A stretch of 10,293 nucleotides of DNA from DATMNI01 sp035570275 (GCA_035570275.1 DATMNI010000091.1:1-10293); one strand, 5' to 3'. Shown: positions 1 to 6,996, counted from the first letter of the stretch. Notes: a model not told the origin generated them from the sequence alone. Translations and numbers: made by a program.

Positions 1-1431
1 GGGCATCAGGTACTCAAAGGTTGCCAGTATCCGGTAGTTTCCGGGCGCCAGGCCCTCGAAACGGTACAGGCCGTGCAGATCCGTTCGTGTGACCCGCAGG
101 TCCGTGAGGCGCTTGCGCCCGTCCGGGTCGTACCCCTCCAGGTAGACCGGCGCGCCAAGCACCGGTTCGGAGGAATCCTTGACGGTTCCATGCACCGCTG
201 CCGGACCGGATGACAGCACAAACCGGATGCGATCGAAGCCACCCCGGATGGTGGTTTCGTTCCAACCGTCCACGCGTGCATCCGGACGGCGAGCGTAGAA
301 CGGGCCGAAAAATCCGGCAACAAAATACCCGGGTGGCGGCGCTAATGAGAACTCCCACCTGCCCGGCGCCAGAAGGATTCGGTTGTTGACCAGCTTCAGA
401 CTGGCGGCCGGACCGTCGCCTGCCAGATCTTTGCGGCGCGCCATTACCTGCACGGATCCCGATGAGACGGCCGGCGGCGGCGCGCCCTGGAAATCGAACT
501 GCGTGTCGCGCAGGTTCTGCAGAGGCGTAACCAGCCTCTGGTCCCGCACCATCTGCACGGGCACGTACGCCGCCTGCAGCAGAGCGCCCGTGGCCGGGTC
601 GAAGCCCTGCCCGAACAATTCATATGCGCCCGGCGCCAGGGAATTGAATTGAAAAACGCCACCTTGCGTGGTCGTGCGGCCCATCTCCGAAATCAGAGTC
701 ACAGTGATTCTGATGTCCGGGTCGAGGTCCGAAGTGAACGCGCCCGAAAGATTCAATAGCTTTCCCGGCAAGGGGCGGACGTCCGCATTCGCGACCTGCC
801 GGTCCAGATCCACGTCCAGTATACGCGCGTCCTCCAGGGACGCCGTTGCCGGGGAATAGGTCGGCAAATAGCCGCCTTCCTCATAGAGCCTGGCCACTGT
901 GCGGACCACATAAGCGCCTGGCTCGAGGCCGTAGATACGGTACATGCCACGCTCATCGGTGCGGGCGCGTTCTGAAACCTGCGGCGGGCGCGTGTTGCGG
1001 TACGCCACCACGTCGACGTCGGGAAGCCCCACGTCGCTATCGTCCAGCACCGTGCCGGCGATGGCTCCGTATCGCGGCAGGCGGATGTTGAGGAATGTGG
1101 ACGCGGCGCCATCCAGTACCACCGGCGTACCCGCGGAATTCCACCGCTTCTGCCCATACTCCACGGGCAGAAAATATGGCTTCGAGATTTTGACGACATA
1201 TACGCCGCCGGGAAGCGAACCGAACTCGAACATGCCGTAGCGATTGGTGAGCGCCCGCTGCCATGACCCTGGCGTCCCGGCGATGGGTTCTACCACCACC
1301 AGCGCTCGCGAAAGCGCCTTCCCGGTCTGGTGCTCCACCACGTTGCCGCGAATCACGGCGGCATCCAGCCTGCCTTGCAACGAGCCCCAGGCCAGCCCCA
1401 GCATCAGCATCGGCCGCAGGCATTTCAGCAT
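1..1431 (-). CDS. Secreted carboxypeptidase-regulatory-like repeat protein (partial, 3' end off the left edge)
   Basis: The frame stays open for 477 codons from the ATG at 1431 to the window edge with no stop, so the C-terminus is missing. Residues 1 to about 24 form a signal peptide (MLKCLRPMLMLGLAWG, then small residues before AAV). At least four copies of the CarboxypepD_reg-like signature are visible, of the form G-x-[YF]-x-[FI]-x-x-L-x-P-G-x-Y, near residues 63-80 (TNRYGMFEFGSLPGG), 158-176 (TDERGMYRIYGLEPGAYVV), 254-271 (GGVFQFNSLAPGAYEL) and 449-468 (DLHGLYRFEGLAPGNYRI). These are prealbumin-like beta-sandwich folds known from secreted and TonB-linked proteins; no catalytic domain is visible in the part present. 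The ATG lies 2 nt after the stop of the TIGR03435 gene, with only a weak GAGA upstream, so translation is probably coupled. The likely role is as an extracellular or cell-surface scaffold. Its exact function is not known. Confidence 0.85.
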   Translation of the reverse strand, partial: MLKCLRPMLMLGLAWGSLQGRLDAAVIRGNVVEHQTGKALSRALVVVEPIAGTPGSWQRALTNRYGMFEFGSLPGGVYVVKISKPYFLPVEYGQKRWNSAGTPVVLDGAASTFLNIRLPRYGAIAGTVLDDSDVGLPDVDVVAYRNTRPPQVSERARTDERGMYRIYGLEPGAYVVRTVARLYEEGGYLPTYSPATASLEDARILDVDLDRQVANADVRPLPGKLLNLSGAFTSDLDPDIRITVTLISEMGRTTTQGGVFQFNSLAPGAYELFGQGFDPATGALLQAAYVPVQMVRDQRLVTPLQNLRDTQFDFQGAPPPAVSSGSVQVMARRKDLAGDGPAASLKLVNNRILLAPGRWEFSLAPPPGYFVAGFFGPFYARRPDARVDGWNETTIRGGFDRIRFVLSSGPAAVHGTVKDSSEPVLGAPVYLEGYDPDGRKRLTDLRVTRTDLHGLYRFEGLAPGNYRILATFEYLMP

Positions 1432-1433
1432 AG

Positions 1434-2345
1434 CTAATTCTCGACGGGTGTTTTTTCGGCGTGGTCGATCACGAATGCCTCGAACACAATCTTTCTCGGC
1501 TCCAATTTGAGTCCGAGTTGTTTCTCTAAGGCTGCGAAAACCGTGAGCCCGCCGTCGCCAGGCGGAGCTATGCCGCCATCGTCCGAAAGCGGCGAAGGCG
1601 CGATGGCAGGCCCGCTTGCTCCCTCGACTCTGTCAGTACTGAATGTCAAGGTGAAATCGTACTTTCCCTTCAGCCCGGTAGAGTCAATGACGGGCCGGCC
1701 AGTCAGTGTGTTTGACAACCCGACCAATAAATCCACCGGCACATTACCTCCCGCCCAGCGCGTCAGTCCGTTCGCCCAACCCACTACCATGCGGTTGCGC
1801 GGGGGTATGTAAACAAACCCATCCGCGTCCTTGACCTGTACCAGCGCGGGTGGCGGGGCGCTGCCTTCAGCAGCGGGCGGAGGAGGGGGCGCCGACTCTT
1901 TCATTTTCAACCCACTCTTCGCCACTACCAGGGCATACCCCTGCGTTTCCCCTTTCTCGTAGTGAAAAGTCAGTTTGAAGCGCTCGGCAAGCAGGTTCCG
2001 CAGCATCGTTTTGACCTGCTCCGCGGTAGCTCCAGGCGGCACCTTCGCCTCAACGTTGAATTGGGCGGCGTCCGGGGAAAACAGAGGCCGAAGCTGGTAA
2101 TTCTTTATGCCATATGCCGTGAGCACCATGGCGGAAACGCTGGCCTGGGCGCAGGTATAACGAACCGGGTCCTTGGATCCGGGTCCGCCGAAGCAACCCA
2201 TCGTCCCCCTGGGCGCCCCCTCCTTACGTGGAGGGTTCGGTTTAATCGAAGCCACGTCAAATTTCAGCGGTTGATCCGCCGCCTGACTGTGCGCTACGCC
2301 GCACACAAAAAGTGCGAGTACTGTTCCCGCCATCGCGCGCTTCAT
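1434..2345 (-). CDS. TIGR03435 family (DUF3738) soil-associated secreted protein
   Basis: A 303-residue protein. I chose the ATG at 2345 over the in-frame start 12 codons upstream because GAGGAG sits 7 nt before it and it opens directly into a signal peptide (MKRAMAGTVLALFVCGVAHS, cleavage probably near SQA). Family hallmarks are FDVASIKPNPP at residues 29-39, a middle block NLLAERFKLTFHYEKGETQG (118-137) and GYALVVAKSGLKM, PVIDSTGLKGKYDFTLTF at 218-235, and a C-terminal TVFAALEKQLGLKLEPRK block followed by FVIDHAEKTPVEN. Proline/alanine-rich linkers lie at about 152-167 and 245-265. The family is greatly expanded in Solibacter-like Acidobacteriota and has no assigned biochemical role. It is the first gene of a two-gene unit with the carboxypeptidase-regulatory-like protein downstream. 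Family assignment is firm; function is unknown. Confidence 0.92.
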   Translation of the reverse strand: MKRAMAGTVLALFVCGVAHSQAADQPLKFDVASIKPNPPRKEGAPRGTMGCFGGPGSKDPVRYTCAQASVSAMVLTAYGIKNYQLRPLFSPDAAQFNVEAKVPPGATAEQVKTMLRNLLAERFKLTFHYEKGETQGYALVVAKSGLKMKESAPPPPPAAEGSAPPPALVQVKDADGFVYIPPRNRMVVGWANGLTRWAGGNVPVDLLVGLSNTLTGRPVIDSTGLKGKYDFTLTFSTDRVEGASGPAIAPSPLSDDGGIAPPGDGGLTVFAALEKQLGLKLEPRKIVFEAFVIDHAEKTPVEN

Positions 2346-2352
2346 TGTTTGA

Positions 2353-2358
2353 CTCCTC
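2353..2358 (-). promoter_or_regulatory. Shine-Dalgarno of the TIGR03435 gene
   Basis: GAGGAG on the minus strand, 7 nt before the ATG at 2345. It decides the start in favour of this codon over the upstream in-frame ATG at 2381. Confidence 0.75.
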
Positions 2359-2561
2359 AACTCCGGACTGACGACGGTCAATCGCTTTCGAATGAGTTCT
2401 TGAGCACGGGCGCCAACCCGAAAGCTGCGATCGGCCGCGTTTGCCCGTCGTTGTTAGTTGAGACGCAAACTGTTTCTGAATCGTGGAGAGCGATTGGATG
2501 CGACGGTTGCGCGGCGAGTGACCTTAACCTGCGGCGGACTGGCTCGCTGCCGCATCGCGCA

Positions 2562-2597
2562 GGCGGATTAACAATCCGCCGCAGATTCACAATCTGC
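2562..2597. repeat. Tandem pair of small palindromic hairpin units
   Basis: Two adjacent near-identical hairpins. The first is GGCGGATT-AAC-AATCCGCC at 2562-2580 (8-bp perfect stem, 3-nt loop). The second is GCAGATT-CAC-AATCTGC at 2581-2597 (7-bp perfect stem, 3-nt loop). The second looks like a diverged copy of the first. A looser TGCGGC/GCCGCA inverted repeat lies just before at 2530-2554. The pair sits in the roughly 300-nt gap between the outer-membrane protein gene (its stop is at 2644, so the hairpins are 3' of it) and the TIGR03435 gene. No T-tract follows on either strand, so this is not a canonical intrinsic terminator; it resembles a REP-like dispersed repeat. The remainder of the 2346-2643 gap holds nothing else I can recognise. 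Confidence 0.6.
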
Positions 2598-2643
2598 CCC
2601 ACAACCGAAGCAACACAGGCAGGAATGGCTGAGTTTTACGGTT

Positions 2644-3309
2644 TTACCGGTCGCCGAAGCTGTAACCTATCCAGACCGTTCCCGAAGGCGCCACGTTACT
2701 TCCAAACTGGTCGGTAAAATTCGGGACGTAGTGCAGGTCAAACTGCGGACGAATGAAGACATGCTCCGTAACGAAGATCTGGACCCCAATGCCGGCGTGG
2801 ATCTGGAAGTGATTCGTGTTCAATACCGGCTGGCTCTGCGAACTGCAAACGGCGATGCCCGTGCAATTCTGAGTGAAAGAGAAGCTCGTCTTGGCGCCGC
2901 CGAGACCGCCCATCAATTGCACCATCACCTTCTTCTGGTTCACGGGCGCGAAAATGCCGTTCACGTCGTAAAACGTCTGGCGGTACTGCAAGCCCGCATA
3001 ATCGCTCTTGCCGGGCTGGAAAGCCGCCTCCACGCCAATGCCGAAGCGCTTGGTGGCCATCACGTCCCCTCCCACGCCCAGGAAGAAACCGCCCAAATCC
3101 GGTCCCTTGGCGCAGTTTGGATCGCCTGCACCAACCGAACACGTGCCAAAGGGATTGGTGACGGAATTGATATTGTCAATTCCAGGGATCCCTTTCACGT
3201 GGGAGGTTCCAAATCCCAGATTCAGATCAAATGAGCTCTGTGCGCTGGCGTAGGGAATAGGGAGCAGCAGCAGGGAAAGCAGAGGAAGGTAACGGAGGGT
3301 GCGCTTCAC
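2644..3309 (-). CDS. Outer-membrane beta-barrel protein
   Basis: A 221-residue protein starting at a GTG at 3309, chosen because AGGAG lies 8 nt upstream and the start leads straight into a signal peptide: VKRTLRYLPLLSLLLLPIPY, then ASAQ with cleavage probably before SSFD. The mature part has alternating amphipathic beta strands typical of 8-stranded OmpA/OMP_b-brl barrels: FDLNLGFGTSHV, GGFFLGVGGDVMATKRFGIG, VEAAFQPG, KVMVQLMGGLGGAKTSF, FQIHAGIGVQIFVTEHVFIR, PQFDLHYVPNF and a final strand TVWIGYSFGDR. Four cysteines occur in two predicted loops (C-x9-C and C-x6-C), which could form disulfides in the periplasm or outside the cell. It would sit in the outer membrane; the ligand or role is unknown. 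It is a single gene, separated from mutM upstream by a terminator-like hairpin. Confidence 0.8.
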   Translation of the reverse strand: MKRTLRYLPLLSLLLLPIPYASAQSSFDLNLGFGTSHVKGIPGIDNINSVTNPFGTCSVGAGDPNCAKGPDLGGFFLGVGGDVMATKRFGIGVEAAFQPGKSDYAGLQYRQTFYDVNGIFAPVNQKKVMVQLMGGLGGAKTSFSFTQNCTGIAVCSSQSQPVLNTNHFQIHAGIGVQIFVTEHVFIRPQFDLHYVPNFTDQFGSNVAPSGTVWIGYSFGDR

Positions 3310-3317
3310 GTATAAAT

Positions 3318-3322
3318 CTCCT
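3318..3322 (-). promoter_or_regulatory. Shine-Dalgarno deciding a GTG start for the beta-barrel gene
   Basis: AGGAG on the minus strand, 8 nt before the GTG at 3309. The longer reading from an ATG at 3351 would put about 14 unlikely residues before the signal peptide and across this site. Confidence 0.7.
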
Positions 3323-3325
3323 ATC

Positions 3326-3340
3326 TTTTGTTGAACAAAA
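3326..3340. promoter_or_regulatory. Interrupted palindrome next to the beta-barrel RBS
   Basis: TTTTGTT-G-AACAAAA, two perfect 7-bp arms around one central base, lying 3 nt upstream of the Shine-Dalgarno of the beta-barrel gene. The symmetry and position fit an operator for a dimeric repressor or a short leader hairpin. Which of these applies, if either, cannot be told from the sequence. Confidence 0.35.
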
Positions 3341-3349
3341 CAGCACGGC

Positions 3350-3380
3350 AATAAAAGTGCTACGTCACTAACGACGTAGC
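3350..3380 (-). terminator. Probable intrinsic terminator of the ugd-Rieske-mutM unit
   Basis: On the minus strand, GCTACGTC-GTTAGT-GACGTAGC forms a perfect 8-bp stem with a 6-nt loop (3380-3359), followed by ACTTTTATT. It begins 16 nt after the mutM stop. The T-tract is short and interrupted, so strength is uncertain. The opposite strand continues GTTTTGC, a weak signal at best. It also separates mutM from the beta-barrel gene, whose RBS lies 37 nt further on. Confidence 0.6.
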
Positions 3381-3396
3381 GTTTTGCAGCTTGGTT

Positions 3397-4212
3397 TCAG
3401 CGCTTCTGGCACGTTGGGCAATAGTGTGAAGATCTCTGCGTAACAATAACGCGGCGGATGGGCGTTTTGCAAGTAACGCAGGGTTCGCCGGTCCGTTGGT
3501 AGACGCGGTGACTGAACTGAAAAAAGCCCTTGCGGCCTTGTGCATCCACGTAATCAGAGATTGAGGAACCGCCCGCGGCGATGGCTTCCGTTAACACCGC
3601 GACCATGCCGTCGTACAGCCGGCGCGCCCGGTCCGGGCGGATCCGCGAAGCCATTGCCTGAGGATGAATCCCCGCTCGAAACAGCGCCTCGTCGGCATAA
3701 ATATTGCCCACGCCGCGGACAAATGTCTGATTCAGTAGCAGCGACTTGATCCGGGTCTTGCGCCCCTTCAGGGCGCCGGCGAAATCTTCGAACCGCACCT
3801 CTAACGGTTCGGGACCCAGGCGCGCCACGCGCTTCGGAAACTCCTCGCTGAACTCGATGCTGCCAAACTGGCGGCTGTCGTCGTAAAGCAGAACCATTTC
3901 CTGCCGGTTGCCCTTGGGGCGGTCAAGAGTCAGAATGGCGTGAGTGTGCTTGCCGGCCGCGCCCCCCAACAGTAATTTACCCGTCATGCCGAGGTGAACC
4001 ATCAGGTACCCGCCGCCCGTCAGGCTCATCACAATGAACTTGCCGTAACGTTTGACGCCGGCGATCTTCCGGCCCTGCAGGCGCGCCGCCATAGCGTCCG
4101 GGTTGCCGCCCCGCAGAATTCGCAGACAGCGGAATTCGGCCATGGCGATCCGGCGGCCGACCAGCGGCGCGATCGAGCGGACGACGGTTTCTACTTCCGG
4201 AAGTTCGGGCAC
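3397..4212 (-). CDS. mutM: Formamidopyrimidine-DNA glycosylase (Fpg/MutM)
   Basis: A 271-residue base-excision repair enzyme that removes 8-oxoguanine and FaPy lesions and cleaves the abasic site by beta,delta-elimination. The N-terminus after formyl-Met is PELPEVE, giving the catalytic Pro (residue 2) and Glu (3). A conserved Lys lies in RYGKF (K58). The lesion-probing residues are in HLGMTGKL (H73, M76) and DDSRQFGS (R114, F116). The helix-two-turn-helix is KSLLLNQTFVRGVGNIYADE (156-175, with N170). The C-terminal zinc finger is complete, C245-x2-C248-x16-C265-x2-C268, with Arg260 in QRSSHYCP. Length is normal for the family. The start is a GTG with GGGGAG 10 nt upstream. It is the third gene of the ugd-Rieske-mutM unit, 32 nt after the Rieske stop. 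All key residues are present, so it is probably active. Confidence 0.97.
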   Translation of the reverse strand: MPELPEVETVVRSIAPLVGRRIAMAEFRCLRILRGGNPDAMAARLQGRKIAGVKRYGKFIVMSLTGGGYLMVHLGMTGKLLLGGAAGKHTHAILTLDRPKGNRQEMVLLYDDSRQFGSIEFSEEFPKRVARLGPEPLEVRFEDFAGALKGRKTRIKSLLLNQTFVRGVGNIYADEALFRAGIHPQAMASRIRPDRARRLYDGMVAVLTEAIAAGGSSISDYVDAQGRKGFFQFSHRVYQRTGEPCVTCKTPIRRVIVTQRSSHYCPTCQKR

Positions 4213-4244
4213 CAGGAATCAGCTCCCCTCTGAGTAAACTCCCG

Positions 4245-4550
4245 CTAGGGAACCAGCAGGAAGACGTCTTCGCCTTCCTGCTTCAATTCGTAAGTGGCAA
4301 CCCGCTGGGTGGGGTCGTAATCGTATTCGCCGGTGACGCAGTCAAACTCCCACCTGTGAAACGGGCAGACCACGCGGCCGTCGTGAAGCTGCCCCTCGCC
4401 CAATGGGCCGCCGCGATGAATACACACGCCGCTCAGCGCGCTAAGCGTGCCTGCCACGTTGCAAATGGCGTACGGATAGTCGGCCACCAGGACTTCGCTG
4501 ATGGAATCGCGAGGAAAGTCACGGAGCTTTCCAACGGGGATCAACGGCAC
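4245..4550 (-). CDS. Small Rieske [2Fe-2S] ferredoxin
   Basis: A 101-residue single-domain Rieske protein. The cluster ligands are C43 and H45 in GVCIHRGGPLGEG and C62 and H65 in VVCPFHRWEFD, giving C-x-H-x16-C-x2-H. The size and lack of membrane segments match soluble ferredoxins of ring-hydroxylating dioxygenase type or the NirD-like group, which pass single electrons to a partner oxygenase or reductase. No such partner gene is in this window, so its redox partner is unknown. The GTG start lies 4 nt after the ugd stop, without a clear Shine-Dalgarno, which suggests translational coupling. It sits between ugd and mutM, an odd pairing of functions. Confidence 0.9.
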   Translation of the reverse strand: MPLIPVGKLRDFPRDSISEVLVADYPYAICNVAGTLSALSGVCIHRGGPLGEGQLHDGRVVCPFHRWEFDCVTGEYDYDPTQRVATYELKQEGEDVFLLVP

Positions 4551-4554
4551 ACGT

Positions 4555-5988
4555 TTATTGTAGCGGCGCTAATGGTACCGGCGTTCGCTCCGCCGCCACC
4601 GCCGCCGCCTTCGCCCGCGTGGCGCGGCCAATGCCGGTGTAGTCGAAACCAGCCGCGATGGCTGTCTCGGGAACGAAAAGGTTGCGGCCATCCACCAAAA
4701 TCGGCGACGCCATCAGGCGCGCCAGGTCGGCCAGGTCCAGGCTGTGGAACTCCTTCCACTCCGTCACTAGCACCAGCGCATCGCAATCGGTGGCCAACTC
4801 GCGCGCCGAATCGCAGTAGCGGATTTTCAGGTCGGGCCGCTGCGCGCGGCAGGCCGCATTGGCGATGGGGTCGTAAGCTTTCACCCGCGCGCCCATCTGC
4901 AGCAGGCGTTCGGCGATGTGAAGGCTGGGGGCATCGCGCAAGTCGTCGGTTTCCGGTTTGAAAGCCAGGCCCAGCAATCCGATGGTCCGGCCCTTGAGAA
5001 TGAACAGCTTTTCCTGGAGCTTCTGGATGACGATCTGGCGCTGGGCCGCGTTGACTTCAAGCGACGCCTGCAACAGCCGGGTGGAATACCCATACTCGCG
5101 CGCCGTATGCAGTAGGGACTGGATGTCCTTTCCGAAGCAACTGCCACCCCAACCGGCGCCCGGGTTCAGGAACTTGGCGCCGATCCGCGAGTCCAGGCCG
5201 ATTCCCGCCATGACTTCGGGGGCTTCGGCGCCCACGCGCTCGCAGATATTGGCGATCTCATTGGCGAATCCGATTTTCATCGCGAGGAAGGCGTTGGCGG
5301 CGTACTTGATCATCTCGGCACTGGTGAGCGAGGTGGCCAGTAGCGGAACCGAGATCATGGAGGATGGCCGCGGCACCCCGGGCGGCTGGTCGAAGGCTTG
5401 GGCCACCAGCGGTTCGTAAAGCTCGCGCATTACCGAAAGTGTTGCGGCGTCGCCGCCCACCACAATGCGGTCGGGATACAGCGAGTCTCCCACAGCGGAG
5501 CCCTCCTTGAGGAACTCGGGATTGCTGGCGACTCCGAAGCGGATCTGCTCATCCGAATGGTTGGCGGCGATACCATCGCGCACCAACGCCTCCACCAGGT
5601 TGCCCGACCCTATCGGCACCGTGGACTTGTTTACCACCACGCGGAATCGCGAACCGTCCATGGCGGCTCCAATGCCGTTGGCGGCAGCTTCCAGATAGCA
5701 CAGGTTGGCTTCGCCGCTTGGCAGCGGCGGGGTCCCGACGGCGATAAAGATCACTTCACTGCGCTTCACGGCTTCCGCCAGTTCCGTAGTGTACTGGATG
5801 CCGCCACGTGCGGCGGCCATAGCCATCATCTCCTCCAGGTGCGGTTCGTAGATTGGGGACTGGCCCCGCTGCAAGACGGCAATCTTGGCGGCATCCGTGT
5901 CGACGCACGTGACCGAGTTTCCAAGATAGGCGAGGCAGACGCCCGTTACGGTTCCAACATACCCTGTTCCGATGACTGTGACGTTCAT
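4555..5988 (-). CDS. ugd: UDP-glucose 6-dehydrogenase
   Basis: A 477-residue enzyme that oxidises UDP-glucose to UDP-glucuronate with two NAD+, supplying precursors for capsule, exopolysaccharide or lipopolysaccharide. The ATG at 5988 gives MNVTVIGTGYVG at the exact N-terminus of the Rossmann fold. The in-frame extension upstream to 6186 adds 66 residues unlike any UGD, so I excluded it. Visible motifs: GTGYVG (7-12), VDTD for NAD ribose, VGTPP (84-88), NKSTVPIGSG (120-129), NPEFLKEG (156-163), the catalytic Lys in EMIKYAANAF (K228), the catalytic Cys in GWGGSCFGKD (C284), and GLAFKPETDDLRDAPS in the C-terminal domain. Pro of the usual SCFPKD is Gly here. No strong Shine-Dalgarno is seen. It heads the ugd-Rieske-mutM unit. 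The last 20 or so residues are an Ala-rich tail. Confidence 0.96.
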   Translation of the reverse strand: MNVTVIGTGYVGTVTGVCLAYLGNSVTCVDTDAAKIAVLQRGQSPIYEPHLEEMMAMAAARGGIQYTTELAEAVKRSEVIFIAVGTPPLPSGEANLCYLEAAANGIGAAMDGSRFRVVVNKSTVPIGSGNLVEALVRDGIAANHSDEQIRFGVASNPEFLKEGSAVGDSLYPDRIVVGGDAATLSVMRELYEPLVAQAFDQPPGVPRPSSMISVPLLATSLTSAEMIKYAANAFLAMKIGFANEIANICERVGAEAPEVMAGIGLDSRIGAKFLNPGAGWGGSCFGKDIQSLLHTAREYGYSTRLLQASLEVNAAQRQIVIQKLQEKLFILKGRTIGLLGLAFKPETDDLRDAPSLHIAERLLQMGARVKAYDPIANAACRAQRPDLKIRYCDSARELATDCDALVLVTEWKEFHSLDLADLARLMASPILVDGRNLFVPETAIAAGFDYTGIGRATRAKAAAVAAERTPVPLAPLQ

Positions 5989-6330
5989 AGTTTTAGGAAG
6001 GCTTTTACTCCGTTTCTTAAGTTGAAATTTGAGTATAGCAGTAGTGGACTTGCCAGGCGTCTTCAACGGCGGCGCTGGTTTGGCAGGAACCGCTAATCCG
6101 CCGTGGTACCAAACATAGTGTAAAACCGGGAATGGTGCTCCCCAGGGCATGCCTTTCTTCGTCAAGGCATACCTGTATTTCGGCACTTTGCTTGGATTGG
6201 CATTGGCGGTACCAGTACGTTTCTACCTTGGGGCCGCGTTTGTCGGATCGTGCCGCATAAAGGTCGTTGCCCGGTATGGTCGAACTCTCGCTGGGTTCCG
6301 TCCCGGCCTTCTGCTTCGGCCCGCTGTTCC
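5989..6330. other. Intergenic region upstream of ugd, with weak promoter candidate
   Basis: 342 nt between the zincin-like gene and ugd, both on the minus strand. The part nearest ugd is AT-rich (18 G or C in 6001-6050). A TATACT at 6037-6032 on the minus strand lies 43 nt before the ugd ATG and could be a -10 box, but I see no good -35 at the proper distance. A hairpin at 6146-6173 is listed separately. Open frames here on both strands lack start-site support and any recognisable protein similarity, so I call no gene. Confidence 0.4.
6146..6173 (-). repeat. Ten-bp hairpin in the ugd leader region
   Basis: On the minus strand GGTATGCCTT-GACGAAGA-AAGGCATGCC pairs over 10 bp with one G-U wobble and an 8-nt loop; on the plus strand the same position is an A-C mismatch, so as RNA it folds better from the minus strand. 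It lies about 158 nt upstream of the ugd start and 158 nt downstream of the zincin-like stop. No T-tract follows, so a simple intrinsic terminator is unlikely. Confidence 0.4.
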
Positions 6331-6996
6331 TCATCTGCTGGCGTGGACGCCTGGTGCAACACTTCGCCGGATCAACTCGGCCTGGATTCTCTCCGCCTGC
6401 TCCAGCGTGAAGCGCAATTCGCCGCTGGCGGCCATACGGGCTTCCGCATTCTGAAATCGCGGGCGCATCACTCCAGTCCACGCATGGCCTGGCGATCGCA
6501 ACAGGATGTGACCGAGTTCGTGGGCTATTGCGGCGCCGAGCAGCGAGGCTTCGTCCGCATTCAGGCTGGCCGCTGCCTGCTCCACCGCCGGCCAAAAGAC
6601 ACCACCGTAGCTGGCCGCTCCGTCGCGTGCCGGCATCAGCACTGCGAAGCCCAGCGCATCGCCATGCAGATGCGGCGGCTTGTTGATTAACAAATGTAAC
6701 CAGAATTCGTTGGTCGCCAACTCCTCCCCACAGGAAGGGCACTGCCGCCACGCGATTTCGACACCTGCTTGGTCAAAGGCGGCCGCGGCTACGTGCTCCG
6801 CGCGAAGCAACGTCCTCGGGGGAATCCCCGCCGGGTTGAGGACTCGCACCGTGATTCCCGGCGAGTCCCTTGGCGCCGCCAAACCCATTCCCAGCAGCAT
6901 TCCCAGGAACATTCGCCGTAACAGCCAGCAAGTTCTCCCCGAAAAGGCCGGTCTTCGGGTGGCGCCTGAGGCTGGCGGCGGCGGTTCGATCTTCAT
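6331..6996 (-). CDS. Small secreted or membrane-anchored zincin-like protein (HExxH)
   Basis: A 221-residue protein if started at the ATG at 6996; a GTG 24 codons upstream and a Met at residue 29 are alternatives, and no Shine-Dalgarno decides between them. A short basic stretch (RRPAFSGRTCWLLRR) precedes a hydrophobic segment MFLGMLLGMGLAAP (29-42), read as a signal peptide or anchor. The mature part starts ITVRVLNPAGIPPRTLLRAE, and holds a CPSC pair (86-89). The metal site is HELGHILLRSPGH (H159, E160, H163, H171), followed by GVM (M177), which may be the Met-turn. The third His is eight residues after the second rather than six, so it is not a textbook metzincin. I recall similar uncharacterised proteins in soil Acidobacteriota. 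A zinc metallopeptidase is likely by motif; activity and substrate are unknown. It is divergent from the kinase gene. Confidence 0.7.
   Translation of the reverse strand: MKIEPPPPASGATRRPAFSGRTCWLLRRMFLGMLLGMGLAAPRDSPGITVRVLNPAGIPPRTLLRAEHVAAAAFDQAGVEIAWRQCPSCGEELATNEFWLHLLINKPPHLHGDALGFAVLMPARDGAASYGGVFWPAVEQAAASLNADEASLLGAAIAHELGHILLRSPGHAWTGVMRPRFQNAEARMAASGELRFTLEQAERIQAELIRRSVAPGVHASR

Noticed and set aside
1962..2717. Plus-strand open frame of 251 codons
   Set aside because: It runs antisense through the TIGR03435 gene, the hairpin repeat and the end of the beta-barrel gene; composition is arginine-rich and no domain is visible.
5160..5431. Gly for Pro in the UGD active-site motif (SCFGKD) as a sign of lost function
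   Set aside because: The catalytic Cys, Lys and Asp are all kept and, from memory, the same Gly occurs in other bacterial UGDs, so it is probably a normal variant.
5989..6186. A 66-residue N-terminal extension of ugd from an upstream ATG
   Set aside because: The Rossmann motif of UGD begins right at the Met at 5988; the extra residues are basic and proline-rich with no family match, and lie in AT-richer leader DNA.
6149..6454. Plus-strand open frame with a hydrophobic stretch (LYFGTLLGLALAVPVRFYLG)
   Set aside because: It overlaps the 3' end of the zincin-like gene on the other strand, has no ribosome site, and its second half is the reverse of real coding sequence.
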